Positions 28,715 to 41,998 of a stretch of DNA of 64,000 bases are shown piece after piece (positions within the stretch are counted from its first letter, which is position 1; every line of letters starts with the position of its first letter). Below the pieces are notes generated by a model. It ran no database searches and had not been told where the DNA came from. It saw only the letters and a list, made by a program, of their open reading frames with translations. A program made the translations under genes and the position numbers. The stretch covers positions 1-64,000 of the forward strand of contig JAFEDK010000009.1 in the NCBI GenBank assembly GCA_018241665.1, read 5' to 3'. The stretch is from Pseudomonadota bacterium. GTDB lineage: Bacteria > Pseudomonadota > Gammaproteobacteria > Burkholderiales > Rhodocyclaceae.

Positions 28715-29929
28715 GTGAATCCGCATCTCCAGGAACTCCACCCCTATCCCTTCGAAAAGCTGCGCACCCTGTTCGAAGGCATCGTGCCGCCAGCGGAGTA
28801 CGCGCCGATCCGCCTGTCCATCGGCGAACCCCAGCACGCCACACCGGCTTTCATCCGCGACACGCTGATCGACAATCTCGGCGGCCTGGCCAACTACCCC
28901 ACCACCCAGGGCTCCGAACAGCTGCGCCAGTCCATCGCCGGCTGGCTGGAACGCCGCTATGGCCTGCCGTCCGTGAATGCCGGCACCCAGGTGTTGCCCG
29001 TCAATGGCTCCCGCGAGGCCCTGTTCGCCTTCGCCCAGTGTGTCGTCGACGGCTCCAAGCCCGGTGCGCTGGTGGTCTGCCCGAACCCGTTCTATCAGAT
29101 CTACGAAGGCGCAGCCTACCTGGCAGGCGCCCAGCCCTACTTCATCAACAACCTGCCGGACGACAACTTCGGGTCGAACTTCGACTCCATCCCCGAAGCC
29201 GACTGGCAGCGGATCCAACTCGTCTACGTATGCTCGCCCGGCAACCCGACCGGCCGCGTGCTGTCGCTGGACGAATGGAAACGCCTGTTCGAGCTGTCCG
29301 ACCGCTACAACTTCGTGATCGCCGCCGACGAGTGCTACTCGGAGATCTACTTCGACGACGACCATCTGCCGATCGGCGGCCTCGAAGCTGCGCATCGTCT
29401 CGGCCGCAGCGACTTCCGCAACGTGGTGATGTTCTCCAGCCTGTCCAAGCGCTCCAACGTGCCGGGCATGCGCTCCGGTTTCGTGGCCGGCGATGCGGCC
29501 ATCCTCAAGCGCTTCCTGCTCTACCGCACCTACCACGGCTGCGCGATGAGCCCGTCCGTGCAGGCGGCCTCCGCAGCGGCCTGGAACGACGAGGCCCACG
29601 TGGCCGAAAACCGCCGCCAGTACCGCGAGAAGTTCGACCGCATCACCCCGCTGATCGCCGCCCATCTGGACGTCGAGCGCCCCGACGCCGGCTTCTACCT
29701 GTGGTCGCGGGTGGACAAGCTGGGCCTCAGCGATACCGAATTCGCCCGCCGCCTGCAGGCCGAATATAATGTAACGGTTCTGCCCGGCAGCTATCTGGCG
29801 CGCGAAGCCCACGGCGTCAATCCCGGCGCAGGGTTTGTCCGTATCGCGCTGGTGGCCGAACTGGCAGAGTGTGTCGAGGCGGCCACCCGAGTCGCCACTT
29901 TCGCCCAACGACTTTCGAACAATTCATGA
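28715..29929 (+). CDS. dapC: succinyldiaminopimelate transaminase
   Basis: 404 residues, fold type I PLP aminotransferase. GTG 28715 gives the conserved N-terminus [16 protein letters not shown]. The pyridoxal-phosphate lysine is in [15 protein letters not shown], with the substrate-binding CSPGNPTG and a C-terminal Arg in GAGFVRIAL. It makes N-succinyl-diaminopimelate in the succinylase branch of lysine and peptidoglycan precursor synthesis. Its stop overlaps the dapD start (ATGA). dapE follows after pilU, so this locus holds three consecutive steps of the pathway. Confidence 0.93.
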   Translation: MNPHLQELHPYPFEKLRTLFEGIVPPAEYAPIRLSIGEPQHATPAFIRDTLIDNLGGLANYPTTQGSEQLRQSIAGWLERRYGLPSVNAGTQVLPVNGSREALFAFAQCVVDGSKPGALVVCPNPFYQIYEGAAYLAGAQPYFINNLPDDNFGSNFDSIPEADWQRIQLVYVCSPGNPTGRVLSLDEWKRLFELSDRYNFVIAADECYSEIYFDDDHLPIGGLEAAHRLGRSDFRNVVMFSSLSKRSNVPGMRSGFVAGDAAILKRFLLYRTYHGCAMSPSVQAASAAAWNDEAHVAENRRQYREKFDRITPLIAAHLDVERPDAGFYLWSRVDKLGLSDTEFARRLQAEYNVTVLPGSYLAREAHGVNPGAGFVRIALVAELAECVEAATRVATFAQRLSNNS

Positions 29930-30777
29930 CTGCATCCATTCACATCATGCCCAATCACGAAAACCCCTTCGCCACCCTCATCGAAGAACTGTGGGAGCGC
30001 CGCGCCGACCTGTCCGCCGCCAGCGCCACCAAGGAGCAGATCGAGGTCATCGAGCACGTGATCGAAGAGCTGGACCAGGGCAAGCTGCGCGTCGCCGAAA
30101 AGATCAACGGCGAGTGGGTCACCCACCAGTGGATCAAGAAGGCCGTGCTGCTGTACTTCCGCACCCATGACAACAAGGTCATGCAGGGCGGTGACACCCG
30201 CTACTTCGACAAGGTGCCGACCAAGTTCGACAACTACGACGCCCACGACTTCGCCGCCGGCGGCTTCCGCGTCGTGCCGAATGCCGTGGCGCGCAAAGGC
30301 AGCTTCATCGGCAAGGGCGTCGTGCTGATGCCCTCCTACGTGAACATCGGCGCCTACGTCGGCGAAGGCACCATGGTCGACACCTGGGCCACCGTCGGTT
30401 CCTGTGCCCAGATCGGCAAGAACGTGCACCTGTCCGGCGGCGTCGGCATCGGTGGCGTGCTGGAGCCTCTGCAGGCCAACCCGACCATCATCGGCGACAA
30501 CTGCTTCATCGGCGCCCGCTCCGAAGTCGTCGAAGGCGTCATCGTGGAAGACAACTGCGTCATCTCCATGGGCGTCTACATCGGCCAGAGCACCAAGATC
30601 TACGACCGCGCCACCGGTGAAGTTCACTATGGCCGCATCCCCGAAGGTTCCGTGGTGGTCAGCGGCAACCTGCCCTCCGCCGACGGCAAGTACAGCCTGT
30701 ACTGCGCGGTGATCGTCAAGAAGGTGGACGCCCAGACCCGCGCCAAGACCAGCATCAACGAACTGCTGCGCGACTGA
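29926..30777 (+). CDS. dapD: tetrahydrodipicolinate N-succinyltransferase
   Basis: 283 residues. The left-handed beta-helix hexapeptide repeats run through the middle and C-terminal half ([34 protein letters not shown]). The motif [12 protein letters not shown] is typical of DapD. It transfers succinyl from succinyl-CoA to tetrahydrodipicolinate; the trimer acts in the cytoplasm. ATG 29926 overlaps the dapC stop; an in-frame ATG at 29947 is the alternative. A 9-bp hairpin follows the gene. Confidence 0.94.
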   Translation: MTASIHIMPNHENPFATLIEELWERRADLSAASATKEQIEVIEHVIEELDQGKLRVAEKINGEWVTHQWIKKAVLLYFRTHDNKVMQGGDTRYFDKVPTKFDNYDAHDFAAGGFRVVPNAVARKGSFIGKGVVLMPSYVNIGAYVGEGTMVDTWATVGSCAQIGKNVHLSGGVGIGGVLEPLQANPTIIGDNCFIGARSEVVEGVIVEDNCVISMGVYIGQSTKIYDRATGEVHYGRIPEGSVVVSGNLPSADGKYSLYCAVIVKKVDAQTRAKTSINELLRD

Positions 30778-30794
30778 TCCCCTCCCCCCTTCAC

Positions 30795-30817
30795 GGGCCG
30801 CCCTTGATGGGCGGCCC
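30795..30817 (+). terminator. hairpin after dapD
   Basis: GGGCCGCCC (30795-30803) pairs perfectly with GGGCGGCCC (30809-30817) over a five-base loop. TGTTCATTTCC follows, so the T-run is poor. It may terminate weakly or attenuate transcription into pilU, which starts 22 bases later. Confidence 0.5.
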
Positions 30818-30838
30818 TGTTCATTTCCGGGCCGCCCG

Positions 30839-32017
30839 ATGATCATCGACAAGCTCTTCGCCCTGATGGCCGAGAAGAAGGCCTCGGACATCTTCATTAC
30901 CGTCGGCACCCCGATCCATATCAAGATCGACGGCAATACGCTGCCAATCAATCAGCAGTCGATGGATCCGACGATGATCCACCGCATGGCCTACGAAATG
31001 ATGTCGCCCGAGCAGATCGAGCGCTTCGAGAAGCACAAGGAGATGAATCTCTCCTTTGGCCGGCGGGACATGGGCAACTTCCGGATCAACATCTTCTGGC
31101 AGCGCAACAGCATCGCGATCGTCGTCCGCTACATCCTCGGCGACATTCCGCGCTTCGACAGCCTGGGCCTGCCGCCGGTGCTGTCCGAAGTCATCATGGA
31201 AAAGCGCGGCCTCGTACTGGTGGTCGGCGCCACCGGCTCCGGCAAGTCGACGACCATCGCGTCGATGATCGACTACCGCAACGAGAACCGCTCCGGTCAC
31301 ATCCTGACCATCGAAGACCCGATCGAATACCTGTTCAAGCACAAGATGTCGCTGGTCAACCAGCGCGAGATCGGCAGCGACACCCTGGACTGGCAGAACG
31401 CGCTGCGCAGCGCGATGCGCCAGGCCCCCGACTGCATCCTGATCGGCGAAATCCGCGACCGGGAAACCATGCAGGCCGCCCTCGCCTATGCCCAGACCGG
31501 CCACCTGTGCCTGGCCACGCTGCATGCCAACAATGCCTACCACGCGCTGAACCGCATCTTCAGCTTCTTCCCGCTGGATGCCCGCACGCTGCTGTCCCTC
31601 GATCTTGCCGCGACGCTGCGCTGCATCGTCTCCCAGCGCCTCGTCAAACGCCCCGACGGCGGCCGCATTCCGGCGGTGGAGATCCTGCTGCACTCCCGCC
31701 AGGTGGCCGAACTGATCGAGCGCGGCGAGATCTCTGCGATTCGCGAAGCCATGGAGCAGAGCCTGGCCCAGGGTTCCCGCACCTTCGAGCAGGACCTCTT
31801 CCGCCTCTACAAGGAAAAGTACATCACCCTCGAAGAGGCACTGGCCAACTCCGACTCGCCCACCAACCTGTCGTGGCTGATCAACAACGCGCAGATCGGC
31901 CCCACCGGCGGTGACAAAAACGCCACCCGCGCGCCCTCTTCCATCGATTTCGAGCGGACCGAGCCCGACGGCTCCTCCTTCCGCGAGTTCACCCTCGAAC
32001 TCAACAACGACGACTAA
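30839..32017 (+). CDS. pilU: PilU-type twitching motility ATPase
   Basis: 392 residues. Walker A is GATGSGKST, the Asp box follows, Walker B is DCILIGEIRD and the His box is LATLHANNAYHALNR. The N-terminal MIIDKLFALMAEKKASDIFI and the extended acidic C-terminal tail after SWLINN are PilU-like rather than PilT-like. PilU helps PilT retract type IV pili at the inner membrane. A pilT gene is not next to it here. Its position between dapD and dapE is unusual in function, but the genes are tightly spaced and probably share transcription. Confidence 0.88.
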   Translation: MIIDKLFALMAEKKASDIFITVGTPIHIKIDGNTLPINQQSMDPTMIHRMAYEMMSPEQIERFEKHKEMNLSFGRRDMGNFRINIFWQRNSIAIVVRYILGDIPRFDSLGLPPVLSEVIMEKRGLVLVVGATGSGKSTTIASMIDYRNENRSGHILTIEDPIEYLFKHKMSLVNQREIGSDTLDWQNALRSAMRQAPDCILIGEIRDRETMQAALAYAQTGHLCLATLHANNAYHALNRIFSFFPLDARTLLSLDLAATLRCIVSQRLVKRPDGGRIPAVEILLHSRQVAELIERGEISAIREAMEQSLAQGSRTFEQDLFRLYKEKYITLEEALANSDSPTNLSWLINNAQIGPTGGDKNATRAPSSIDFERTEPDGSSFREFTLELNNDD

Positions 32018-34146
<2,129 letters not shown>

Positions 34147-34284
34147 TTTGCAGCGAGAAATCGGTCAAGCTCTTCCTGGTCCTGCCGTACTTATGATCAT
34201 GTGCGGGGTTGAACTCCTTGGAGTTTGCCCCCTCCCAACGGAAAACAAGCACAAGAAACATAAAGGCAGGATCAAGGAGTTCGT

Positions 34285-34734
34285 ATGGCGACCGATCGCC
34301 CGATTCTTCTCGTCGAGGACAATCCCGACGACGAAGCCCTGACGCTGAGGGCATTCAGCAAGAACAAGATCAGCAACCAGGTGGTGGTCGCCAGGGATGG
34401 GGTCGAGGCGCTGGATTACCTCTTCTGCACCGGACAGTACACCGGGCGTGACCCGCTGCTGATGCCGGCCTTCGTGCTGCTCGATCTGAAGCTGCCGCGC
34501 ATCGACGGCCTGGAAGTATTGCGCCGCATCCGGGCGGACGAGCGCACGGCCCTGTTGCCGGTGGTCGTGCTGACCACCTCGAAGGAGCACCAGGATATTT
34601 CCGAGGCCTACCGGCTCGGTGCCAACAGCTATATCCGCAAGCCCGTGGATTTCGAGCGCTTCCTGCAAGCTGTCGGGCAACTGGGTTTGTACTGGCTTTC
34701 GCTGAACGAGCCGTCGGAACCGACGACCCACTAG
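34285..34734 (+). CDS. single-domain response regulator (Rcp1-like)
   Basis: 149 residues, one receiver domain and no output domain. The acidic pair is in LVEDNPDDE, the phosphorylated Asp in LLDLKLPRIDG, the Thr in VLTTS, and the Lys in YIRKPVDF. Insertions around LFCTGQYTGRDPLLMPA are typical of Rcp1-type regulators that pair with phytochrome-like or hybrid histidine kinases. AAGGAG lies before ATG 34285. No kinase gene is adjacent. Its target is unknown. Confidence 0.88.
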   Translation: MATDRPILLVEDNPDDEALTLRAFSKNKISNQVVVARDGVEALDYLFCTGQYTGRDPLLMPAFVLLDLKLPRIDGLEVLRRIRADERTALLPVVVLTTSKEHQDISEAYRLGANSYIRKPVDFERFLQAVGQLGLYWLSLNEPSEPTTH

Positions 34735-34746
34735 GGACCAGGGGCG

Positions 34747-35247
34747 CTAGCCGAGCAGTGCTTCAATGTCCTTTTCAAGATCCGCTGGCGCGGTCGTCGG
34801 CGCGTAGCGCCTGAAAGGGACACCTTCGCGATCCACCAGAAACTTGGTGAAATTCCACTTGATCGGCTGGGTGCCGAGCACGCCGGGCAGCGCCGTGGTC
34901 AGAAAACGAAACAGCGGATGGGCGTTGGCGCCATTGACATCCACCTTCTCGTTCAGGGGGAAGCTAACGCCGTAGTTGCGCTCGCAGAACTCTGCGATGT
35001 CCTCCGCGCTGCCAGGTTCCTGGGCGCCAAACTGGTTGCACGGGAAACCGAGCACTACCAGCCCGCGCCCGGCATAGGTTTCATGCAACTGCTGCAGGCC
35101 TGCATATTGAGGCGTGAAGCCGCAGCGGCTGGCGGTGTTGACGATCAGCACCACCTTGCCGGCGAAGTCCGCCAGCGGAACCGGCGCCGCGCCGTCCAGG
35201 CTCCGGAACTCGAAACCGTGGATGGTGGCCGGCGCCGCGGTGGTCAT
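34747..35247 (-). CDS. glutathione peroxidase family protein
   Basis: 166 residues. The peroxidatic Cys lies in NTASRCGFTPQY; the conserved Gln is in FPCNQFGAQEPG and the Trp-Asn in WNFTKFLVD. These thiol peroxidases use thioredoxin or glutathione to reduce hydroperoxides in the cytoplasm or periplasm; there is no signal peptide here. It shares four bases with iscX (overlap) at the tail of the isc series, so it may be produced along with the Fe-S genes, which fits a role in oxidant defence. Confidence 0.9.
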   Translation of the reverse strand: MTTAAPATIHGFEFRSLDGAAPVPLADFAGKVVLIVNTASRCGFTPQYAGLQQLHETYAGRGLVVLGFPCNQFGAQEPGSAEDIAEFCERNYGVSFPLNEKVDVNGANAHPLFRFLTTALPGVLGTQPIKWNFTKFLVDREGVPFRRYAPTTAPADLEKDIEALLG

Positions 35248-35438
35248 TCGGACTCCTCGATCCAGGCCTGCTGAATCGCTTCCAGCACGCGCTCGCCGCA
35301 GTGCTTGGGGTCGTCATCGAACTCCGGCAAGGCCATGACCCAGCGCATCAGGTCAACGAAGTTGATCCGCGTCGGATCGGTATCGGGATGCGCATCGGCG
35401 AGCTGGATGGCGATTTCCTGTACCTCGGTCCACTTCAT
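35244..35438 (-). CDS. iscX: IscX, Fe-S cluster assembly accessory protein
   Basis: 64 residues, acidic, the standard length. MKWTEVQEIAIQLADAHPD and DPTRINFVDLMRWVMALPEFDD match IscX, including the acidic surface that binds IscS and iron. It is the last gene of the isc set and overlaps fdx by one base and the peroxidase gene by four. Confidence 0.93.
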   Translation of the reverse strand: MKWTEVQEIAIQLADAHPDTDPTRINFVDLMRWVMALPEFDDDPKHCGERVLEAIQQAWIEESE

Positions 35439-35779
35439 CAGTGCTTGCCCTCCCGCGCCATATTGATGGAGTACTTGGGAATTTCCACCGTCAGCGGGGT
35501 TTCACCGACGATGGCCTGGCAGGACAGGCGGGACGTGGGCTCCAGGCCCCAGGCCTTGTCCAGCAGATCCTCTTCCAGCTCCTCTGCCGCTTCCAGACTG
35601 TTGAAGCCGTCGCGCACGACCACGTGACAGGTCGTACAGGCGCAGGACTTCTCGCAGGCATGCTCGATCTCGATGCCGTTGGCGAGCAGGCTGTCGCAAA
35701 TGCTCTGGCCGGGTTCGGCCTCGATGACTGCCCCTTCCGGGCAGAGTTCCACATGGGGCAGCACAATCAATGTCGTCAT
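35438..35779 (-). CDS. fdx: [2Fe-2S] ferredoxin of the Isc system
   Basis: 113 residues. Four cluster cysteines are visible in HACEKSCACTTC and LSCQAI, the vertebrate-type ferredoxin layout. It supplies electrons for Fe-S assembly on IscU. The gene lies between hscA (24 bases upstream) and iscX, in the standard isc order. Confidence 0.94.
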   Translation of the reverse strand: MTTLIVLPHVELCPEGAVIEAEPGQSICDSLLANGIEIEHACEKSCACTTCHVVVRDGFNSLEAAEELEEDLLDKAWGLEPTSRLSCQAIVGETPLTVEIPKYSINMAREGKH

Positions 35780-35802
35780 GATTCTTTTCCGTCCGGATTC
35801 GT

Positions 35803-37670
<1,868 letters not shown>

Positions 37671-37671
<1 letters not shown>

Positions 37672-38201
37672 CAGGATTCCAGCGCCGTCAAGGCGTCATT
37701 GATTTCGTGTTGCAGCTTCTCGAGGAACTTGAGGCGGCGCACGGTATCGGCCGCGGCCTCCAGATCACCGGCGGTGTCGAACGCTGCCTGCAGCTGTTCG
37801 ACCAGCCCCTTCGTGTCACGCCGGATGCGCCGGGCGAGATCGTCCAGCACATCCTCGTCGGCCGCCTCGCGGGCTTCTTCCAGCGCCTCACGCCATTCCA
37901 TCTGCTCCATCAGGAACTCGGCAGACATGGCGGTATTGGTCTCGAAGGCCGGATCGACGCCCTTCAGCTCAAGCAGGTACTGGCCACGGGCGAGCGGGCT
38001 CTTGAGGGTCCGGAAGGCCTCGTTGGCCCGCGTCGCCCATTGCATGGACAAACGCTTTTCGGCGTCCGACAGGTGGGCGAAACGATCCGGATGCACCCGG
38101 CCCTGCATCTCGAGGTAAGCCTGCTCGAGACGATCCAGGTCGACGGCGAAGCGCGGCTCAAGGCCGAACAGCTCGAAGAAATCCTGCTTCATGTCGAGCA
38201 T
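37671..38201 (-). CDS. hscB: HscB, J-domain co-chaperone
   Basis: 176 residues. The J domain has the HPDRF signature near residue 38, in [20 protein letters not shown]; a C-terminal three-helix domain for IscU follows. It delivers IscU to HscA and stimulates its ATPase. An in-frame ATG at 38192 is the alternative start. Gap of 53 bases from iscA. Confidence 0.94.
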
Positions 38202-38254
38202 GTCAGCCCTCCCCCGCGCCAGGCGGGCAAAACGGTTCGCAAAGCGGCGTCATC

Positions 38255-38578
38255 CTAGACCGAGAAGCTCTCGCCGCAGCCGCACTCGCCCTTGACGTTC
38301 GGGTTGTTGAACTTGAAACCTTCGTTCAGACCTTCGCGCACGAAATCGAGTTCGGTGCCGTCCATGTAGGGCAGGCTCTTCGGATCGATCAGCACCTTCA
38401 GGCCATGGCTTTCGAAGACGACATCTTCCGGCAGCACCTCATCGGCGAATTCCAGCTTGTAGGCCATCCCGGAACACCCCGACGTGCGCACGCCCAGGCG
38501 AATACCGACGCCCTTGCCGCGCTTGGCGATGAAGTTGCCGATGTGATTTGCAGCCTTGTCGGAGAGGGTTACTGCCAT
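38255..38578 (-). CDS. iscA: IscA, A-type Fe-S carrier
   Basis: 107 residues. The three conserved cysteines are in [11 protein letters not shown] and in CGCGESF. The start ATG 38578 ([13 protein letters not shown]) is the family's N-terminus; the frame above it is iscU sequence. It carries Fe or clusters to targets. It follows iscU by 14 bases. Confidence 0.95.
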   Translation of the reverse strand: MAVTLSDKAANHIGNFIAKRGKGVGIRLGVRTSGCSGMAYKLEFADEVLPEDVVFESHGLKVLIDPKSLPYMDGTELDFVREGLNEGFKFNNPNVKGECGCGESFSV

Positions 38579-38592
38579 GATCGCGTTTCCTT

Positions 38593-38976
38593 TCAGCCGT
38601 TGTGCTTCTTCTTGTAATCCTCGACCGCCGCCTTGATGGCGTCCTCGGCCAGGATCGAGCAGTGGATCTTCACCGGCGGCAGGGCCAGCTCCTCGGCGAT
38701 GGCGGTGTTCTTGATTTCCAGCGCCTGATCGAGGGTCTTGCCCTTCACCCATTCGGTGACGAGGGAGCTGGAAGCAATAGCCGAGCCACAACCATAGGTC
38801 TTGAACTTGGCGTCTTCGATCACGCCGTCCTTGCCGACCTTGATCTGCAGCTTCATCACGTCGCCGCAGGCCGGCGCGCCGACCATGCCGGTACCGACGC
38901 CTTCGTCTTCCTTGCCGAACGCACCGACGTTACGGGGGTTTTCGTAGTGATCCAGAACTTTTTCGCTGTATGCCAT
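38593..38976 (-). CDS. iscU: IscU, Fe-S cluster scaffold
   Basis: 127 residues. The cluster cysteines are in [17 protein letters not shown] and KIHCSIL, and the HscA-recognition motif LPPVK precedes the last. Its N-terminus [18 protein letters not shown] fixes ATG 38976. It builds clusters from sulfur delivered by IscS. The iscS stop is 13 bases upstream. Confidence 0.96.
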   Translation of the reverse strand: MAYSEKVLDHYENPRNVGAFGKEDEGVGTGMVGAPACGDVMKLQIKVGKDGVIEDAKFKTYGCGSAIASSSLVTEWVKGKTLDQALEIKNTAIAEELALPPVKIHCSILAEDAIKAAVEDYKKKHNG

Positions 38977-38989
38977 TTTCGCTCTCCTG

Positions 38990-40201
38990 TCAGTGCGCAG
39001 CCCACTGCACGGTATCCAGATCGATGCCTTCCTTGAACATGTCCCACAGGGGCGACAGTTCGCGGAGCTTGCCGATCTTGCGCTGCAGCAGATCAATTGT
39101 GTAGTCGATTTCCTCGACCGTCGTGAAGCGGCCGATGGTGAAACGGATGGAACTGTGAGCCAGCTCGTCGTTGCGGCCAAGGGCACGCAGCACGTAGGAC
39201 GGCTCCAGGCTGGCCGACGTGCAGGCCGAACCGCTGGACACGGCGATGTCCTTGATCGCCATGATCAACGACTCGCCTTCAACGTAGGCGAAGCTGATGT
39301 TCAGGTTGTGCGGCACGCGGTGCGCCATGTCGCCGTTCACGAAGGTTTCCTCGATGGAGGACAGGCCTTCGAGCAGACGGTCGCGCAGTGCGCCGATGCG
39401 CTTGTTTTCTTCCACCATTTCCAGGCGGGCCAGGCGGAAGGCTTCGCCCATACCGACGATCTGGTGCGTTGCCAGCGTGCCGGAACGCAGGCCGCGCTCG
39501 TGTCCACCACCGTGCATCTGGGCTTCCAGGCGCACGCGCGGCTTGCGGCGCACGTACAGGGCACCAACGCCCTTCGGGCCGTAGGTCTTGTGGGCGCTGA
39601 AGGACATCAGGTCCACTTTCAGCTTGGACAGGTCGATGTCGACCTTGCCGGTGGCCTGGGCCGCATCCACGTGGAAGACGATGCCCTTGTCGCGGCAGAT
39701 CTCGCCGATCTCGGCGATCGGCTGAACCACGCCGATTTCGTTATTGACGAACATCACCGACACGACAACGGTGTCCGGGCGGATCGCCGCCTTCAGGACG
39801 TCCAGGTCGATCAGGCCGTCTTCCCGTACGTCGAGGTAGGTCGCCTCGAAGCCCTGGCGCTCCAGTTCGCGCACGGTGTCGAGAACCGCCTTGTGCTCGG
39901 TCTTGACGGTGATGATGTGCTTGCCCTTGCCGGAGTAGAAGTGCGCCGCACCCTTGATCGCCAGATTGTTGGACTCGGTGGCACCGGAGGTCCAGATGAT
40001 CTCCTTCGGATCGGCATTCACCAGCGCCGCAACCTCCTCACGGGCTTCTTCGACGGCTTTTTCAGCCGTCCAGCCGAAGGCGTGGCTACGGGATGCCGGG
40101 TTGCCGAACAGCTCCGTGAGGTAGGGAATCATCTTCTCCGCCACGCGGGGATCCACCGGCGTCGTTGCCGAATAGTCGAGGTAGATCGGGAACTTGAGCA
40201 T
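38990..40201 (-). CDS. iscS: IscS, cysteine desulfurase
   Basis: 403 residues. The PLP lysine is in [12 protein letters not shown] and the persulfide Cys in the mobile loop [34 protein letters not shown] is the standard IscS N-terminus. It supplies sulfur to IscU and to tRNA thiolation. A second cysteine desulfurase gene lies directly upstream (43 bases), between iscR and iscS. Confidence 0.96.
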   Translation of the reverse strand: MLKFPIYLDYSATTPVDPRVAEKMIPYLTELFGNPASRSHAFGWTAEKAVEEAREEVAALVNADPKEIIWTSGATESNNLAIKGAAHFYSGKGKHIITVKTEHKAVLDTVRELERQGFEATYLDVREDGLIDLDVLKAAIRPDTVVVSVMFVNNEIGVVQPIAEIGEICRDKGIVFHVDAAQATGKVDIDLSKLKVDLMSFSAHKTYGPKGVGALYVRRKPRVRLEAQMHGGGHERGLRSGTLATHQIVGMGEAFRLARLEMVEENKRIGALRDRLLEGLSSIEETFVNGDMAHRVPHNLNISFAYVEGESLIMAIKDIAVSSGSACTSASLEPSYVLRALGRNDELAHSSIRFTIGRFTTVEEIDYTIDLLQRKIGKLRELSPLWDMFKEGIDLDTVQWAAH

Positions 40202-40244
40202 CTTAATCTTCTCCGTACTGCAAAAATTTAATCGTTCCAGTCAC

Positions 40245-41393
40245 TTAGACCGCCATGGCGGCAAGCGTTCGGAGGTTTTCGAGGTTCTCGTGAAGCGCCC
40301 CCAGAAAACCATCCACATCCTGTTCCGTACTTCCATCGCCGAGGCTGACGCGTAATGCCGAGCGGGCCAGCCCTGCCTCGACGCCCATCGCCAACAGCGT
40401 GTGCGAAGGCTCGGGATTGGCACTGGAGCACGCGGAGCCGCTGGCCACCGCATACCCCGCCCGATCGAGCTTGCCGACCAAGGTCTCGCCATCCACTCCG
40501 GTCATGGCGAAAAAACTGGTGTTCGCAAGGCGTTCGGCTTCCGCCGAAAAAACCGTCGCCCCGAGGGCAACCAGACCACGCTCCAGGCGTTGCTGCAGCC
40601 TGGCCAGCCGTTCCGTGCGGTCACGGCGCAAGGCGACGGCGCGCTCGCAGGCCGCGCCGAAGCCCACAATGGCCATCACGTTCTCGGTGCCGGAGCGCAG
40701 ATTCCGTTCCTGGCCGCCACCGGCGATCAGCGGAGCGAGTTCGACCCGCTTGTCGACGATCAGCGCGCCCGCGCCGATCGGCCCGTAGATCTTGTGCCCC
40801 GACAGCGTAAGACCATGCACGCCGAGCGCCCGAAAATCCACATCCACCTTGCCCAGCGCCTGCACCGCATCGCTGTGCATCCAGCCGCCACGGGCACGCA
40901 CTTGCGCCGCCAGCGCCGACACGTCCTGAATCACACCGGTCTCGTTGTTGGCCAGCATCACCGACACCAGCTTCGGTTTGTCGGCAAGCAGACGTTGGAA
41001 ATCCGACATGTCGAGGCGCCCTGCCCCATCCACGGCGATATCTTCGCAACGCCAGCCCGCACGCAGCAGTTGCCGCGCCGGCTCCCGCACGCAGGGATGC
41101 TCGATGGCACTGATCGCCACCAGGCCCGGCTTCAGGTTGGCCGCCGCGCCCTTGATGAAGAGGTTGTTGGCCTCCGAACCGCCACTCGTGAAGATAACCT
41201 CAGTCGGATGGGCATTGACCGCCGCCGCCACCTGGGCGCGGGCTTCGTCGATGGCCTTGCGCGCTGCGCGGCCGTATTCGTGCCGGCTCGATCCATTGCC
41301 GAAACGCTCGCCGAACCACGGCAACATCGCTTCCCTGACCTGTGGGTCGAGGGGCGTCGTCGCATTGTGATCCAGGTATGCGGGGGCGAACAC
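40245..41393 (-). CDS. second cysteine desulfurase (IscS/NifS type)
   Basis: 382 residues, clearly homologous to but distinct from IscS. The PLP lysine is in LSGHKIYGPIGAG and the persulfide Cys in ASGSACSSANPEPS, so it should be active. NifS-like features include AYLDHNATTPLDP. It is the first gene after iscR, and therefore should be under IscR control. Possible roles are extra sulfur supply or specialisation for another scaffold. The same arrangement may exist in other Rhodocyclales, which I cannot check. Confidence 0.9.
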   Translation of the reverse strand: MFAPAYLDHNATTPLDPQVREAMLPWFGERFGNGSSRHEYGRAARKAIDEARAQVAAAVNAHPTEVIFTSGGSEANNLFIKGAAANLKPGLVAISAIEHPCVREPARQLLRAGWRCEDIAVDGAGRLDMSDFQRLLADKPKLVSVMLANNETGVIQDVSALAAQVRARGGWMHSDAVQALGKVDVDFRALGVHGLTLSGHKIYGPIGAGALIVDKRVELAPLIAGGGQERNLRSGTENVMAIVGFGAACERAVALRRDRTERLARLQQRLERGLVALGATVFSAEAERLANTSFFAMTGVDGETLVGKLDRAGYAVASGSACSSANPEPSHTLLAMGVEAGLARSALRVSLGDGSTEQDVDGFLGALHENLENLRTLAAMAV

Positions 41394-41409
41394 GGGCCGT
41401 CCTTGTTAC

Positions 41410-41898
41410 TTACGCAGTGAGCTGCAGCTTGTCAGCGGACTTGCCGGCCGCCGGCGTGCGCTCGTCGTGGAGCACAGCCACCTGGGCACACTTCTGCCGC
41501 TGCTGTTCGACAAGGCTGGCCAGCGTCACCGAATGGAGATACTCGTACATCCGGCGGTTGAGGTTGGTCCACAGCTCGTGGGTCATGCAGCGCTGTTCGT
41601 CCTGGCAGTTCTCCTTGCCACCGCAGGAGGTTGCATCCAGCGGCTCATCCACCGCGGCGATGATGTCCGCCACGGTGATCGAGGCCATCTCCCGCGCCAG
41701 CGCATAGCCGCCACCGGGCCCGCGCACGCTGCTGACCAGTTCGAAACGGCGCAGCTTGCCAAACAGTTGCTCGAGATAGGAAAGGGAAATCTTCTGCCGA
41801 TCGGCGATTCCGGCCAGCGTCACCGGGCCGTCCGCGCAACGCAGCGCGAGATCGATCATTGCCGTAACAGCAAAACGACCTTTGGTTGTGAGTCTCAT
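41410..41898 (-). CDS. iscR: IscR, Rrf2-family Fe-S regulator
   Basis: 162 residues. The winged helix begins MRLTTKGRFAVTAMIDLAL, and the three cluster cysteines are in CGGKENCQDEQRC (spacing six and six). With a [2Fe-2S] cluster IscR represses the isc operon; apo-IscR binds other sites. ATG 41898 with GGGAG before it is the family start. The promoter just upstream carries two 25-base boxes, fitting autoregulation. It heads the operon iscR-desulfurase-iscSUA-hscBA-fdx-iscX. Confidence 0.95.
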   Translation of the reverse strand: MRLTTKGRFAVTAMIDLALRCADGPVTLAGIADRQKISLSYLEQLFGKLRRFELVSSVRGPGGGYALAREMASITVADIIAAVDEPLDATSCGGKENCQDEQRCMTHELWTNLNRRMYEYLHSVTLASLVEQQRQKCAQVAVLHDERTPAAGKSADKLQLTA

Positions 41899-41924
41899 AT
41901 CGGCTCCCGGGGGCTGGTAAAAGA

Positions 41925-41949
41925 ATAGTTGAATATTTCGGTCAACAAT
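41925..41949. promoter_or_regulatory. IscR-type box 1
   Basis: A 25-base element with ATAGTTGA at one end, an A/T-rich centre and GTCAACAAT at the other. It follows the ATASYYGA...GTCRRSTAT layout of type 1 IscR sites with a couple of mismatches. It overlaps the -10 of the iscR promoter. Confidence 0.6.
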
Positions 41950-41973
41950 ACCAAACCCGACAAATTCGATCAA
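41945..41973 (-). promoter_or_regulatory. iscR promoter
   Basis: On the minus strand a -35 TTGATC (41973-41968) and -10 TATTGT (41950-41945) are separated by exactly 17 bases. The start of transcription would be near 41938, about 40 bases from the iscR ATG. Both elements lie inside the IscR-type boxes. Confidence 0.7.
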
Positions 41974-41977
41974 CTAT
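41953..41977. promoter_or_regulatory. IscR-type box 2
   Basis: On the minus strand a 25-base element reads ATAGTTGATCG, A/T-rich centre, then GTCGGGTTT, close to the type 1 IscR consensus. It covers the -35 of the iscR promoter and lies 28 bases centre to centre from box 1. Binding of IscR here should block RNA polymerase. Confidence 0.65.
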
Positions 41978-41998
41978 TTTCAGCCCCCGGCCGGGCAA

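Noticed and set aside
30839-32017. Calling this gene pilT
   Set aside because: The longer acidic C-terminus and N-terminal sequence fit PilU better; some uncertainty remains between the two paralogues.
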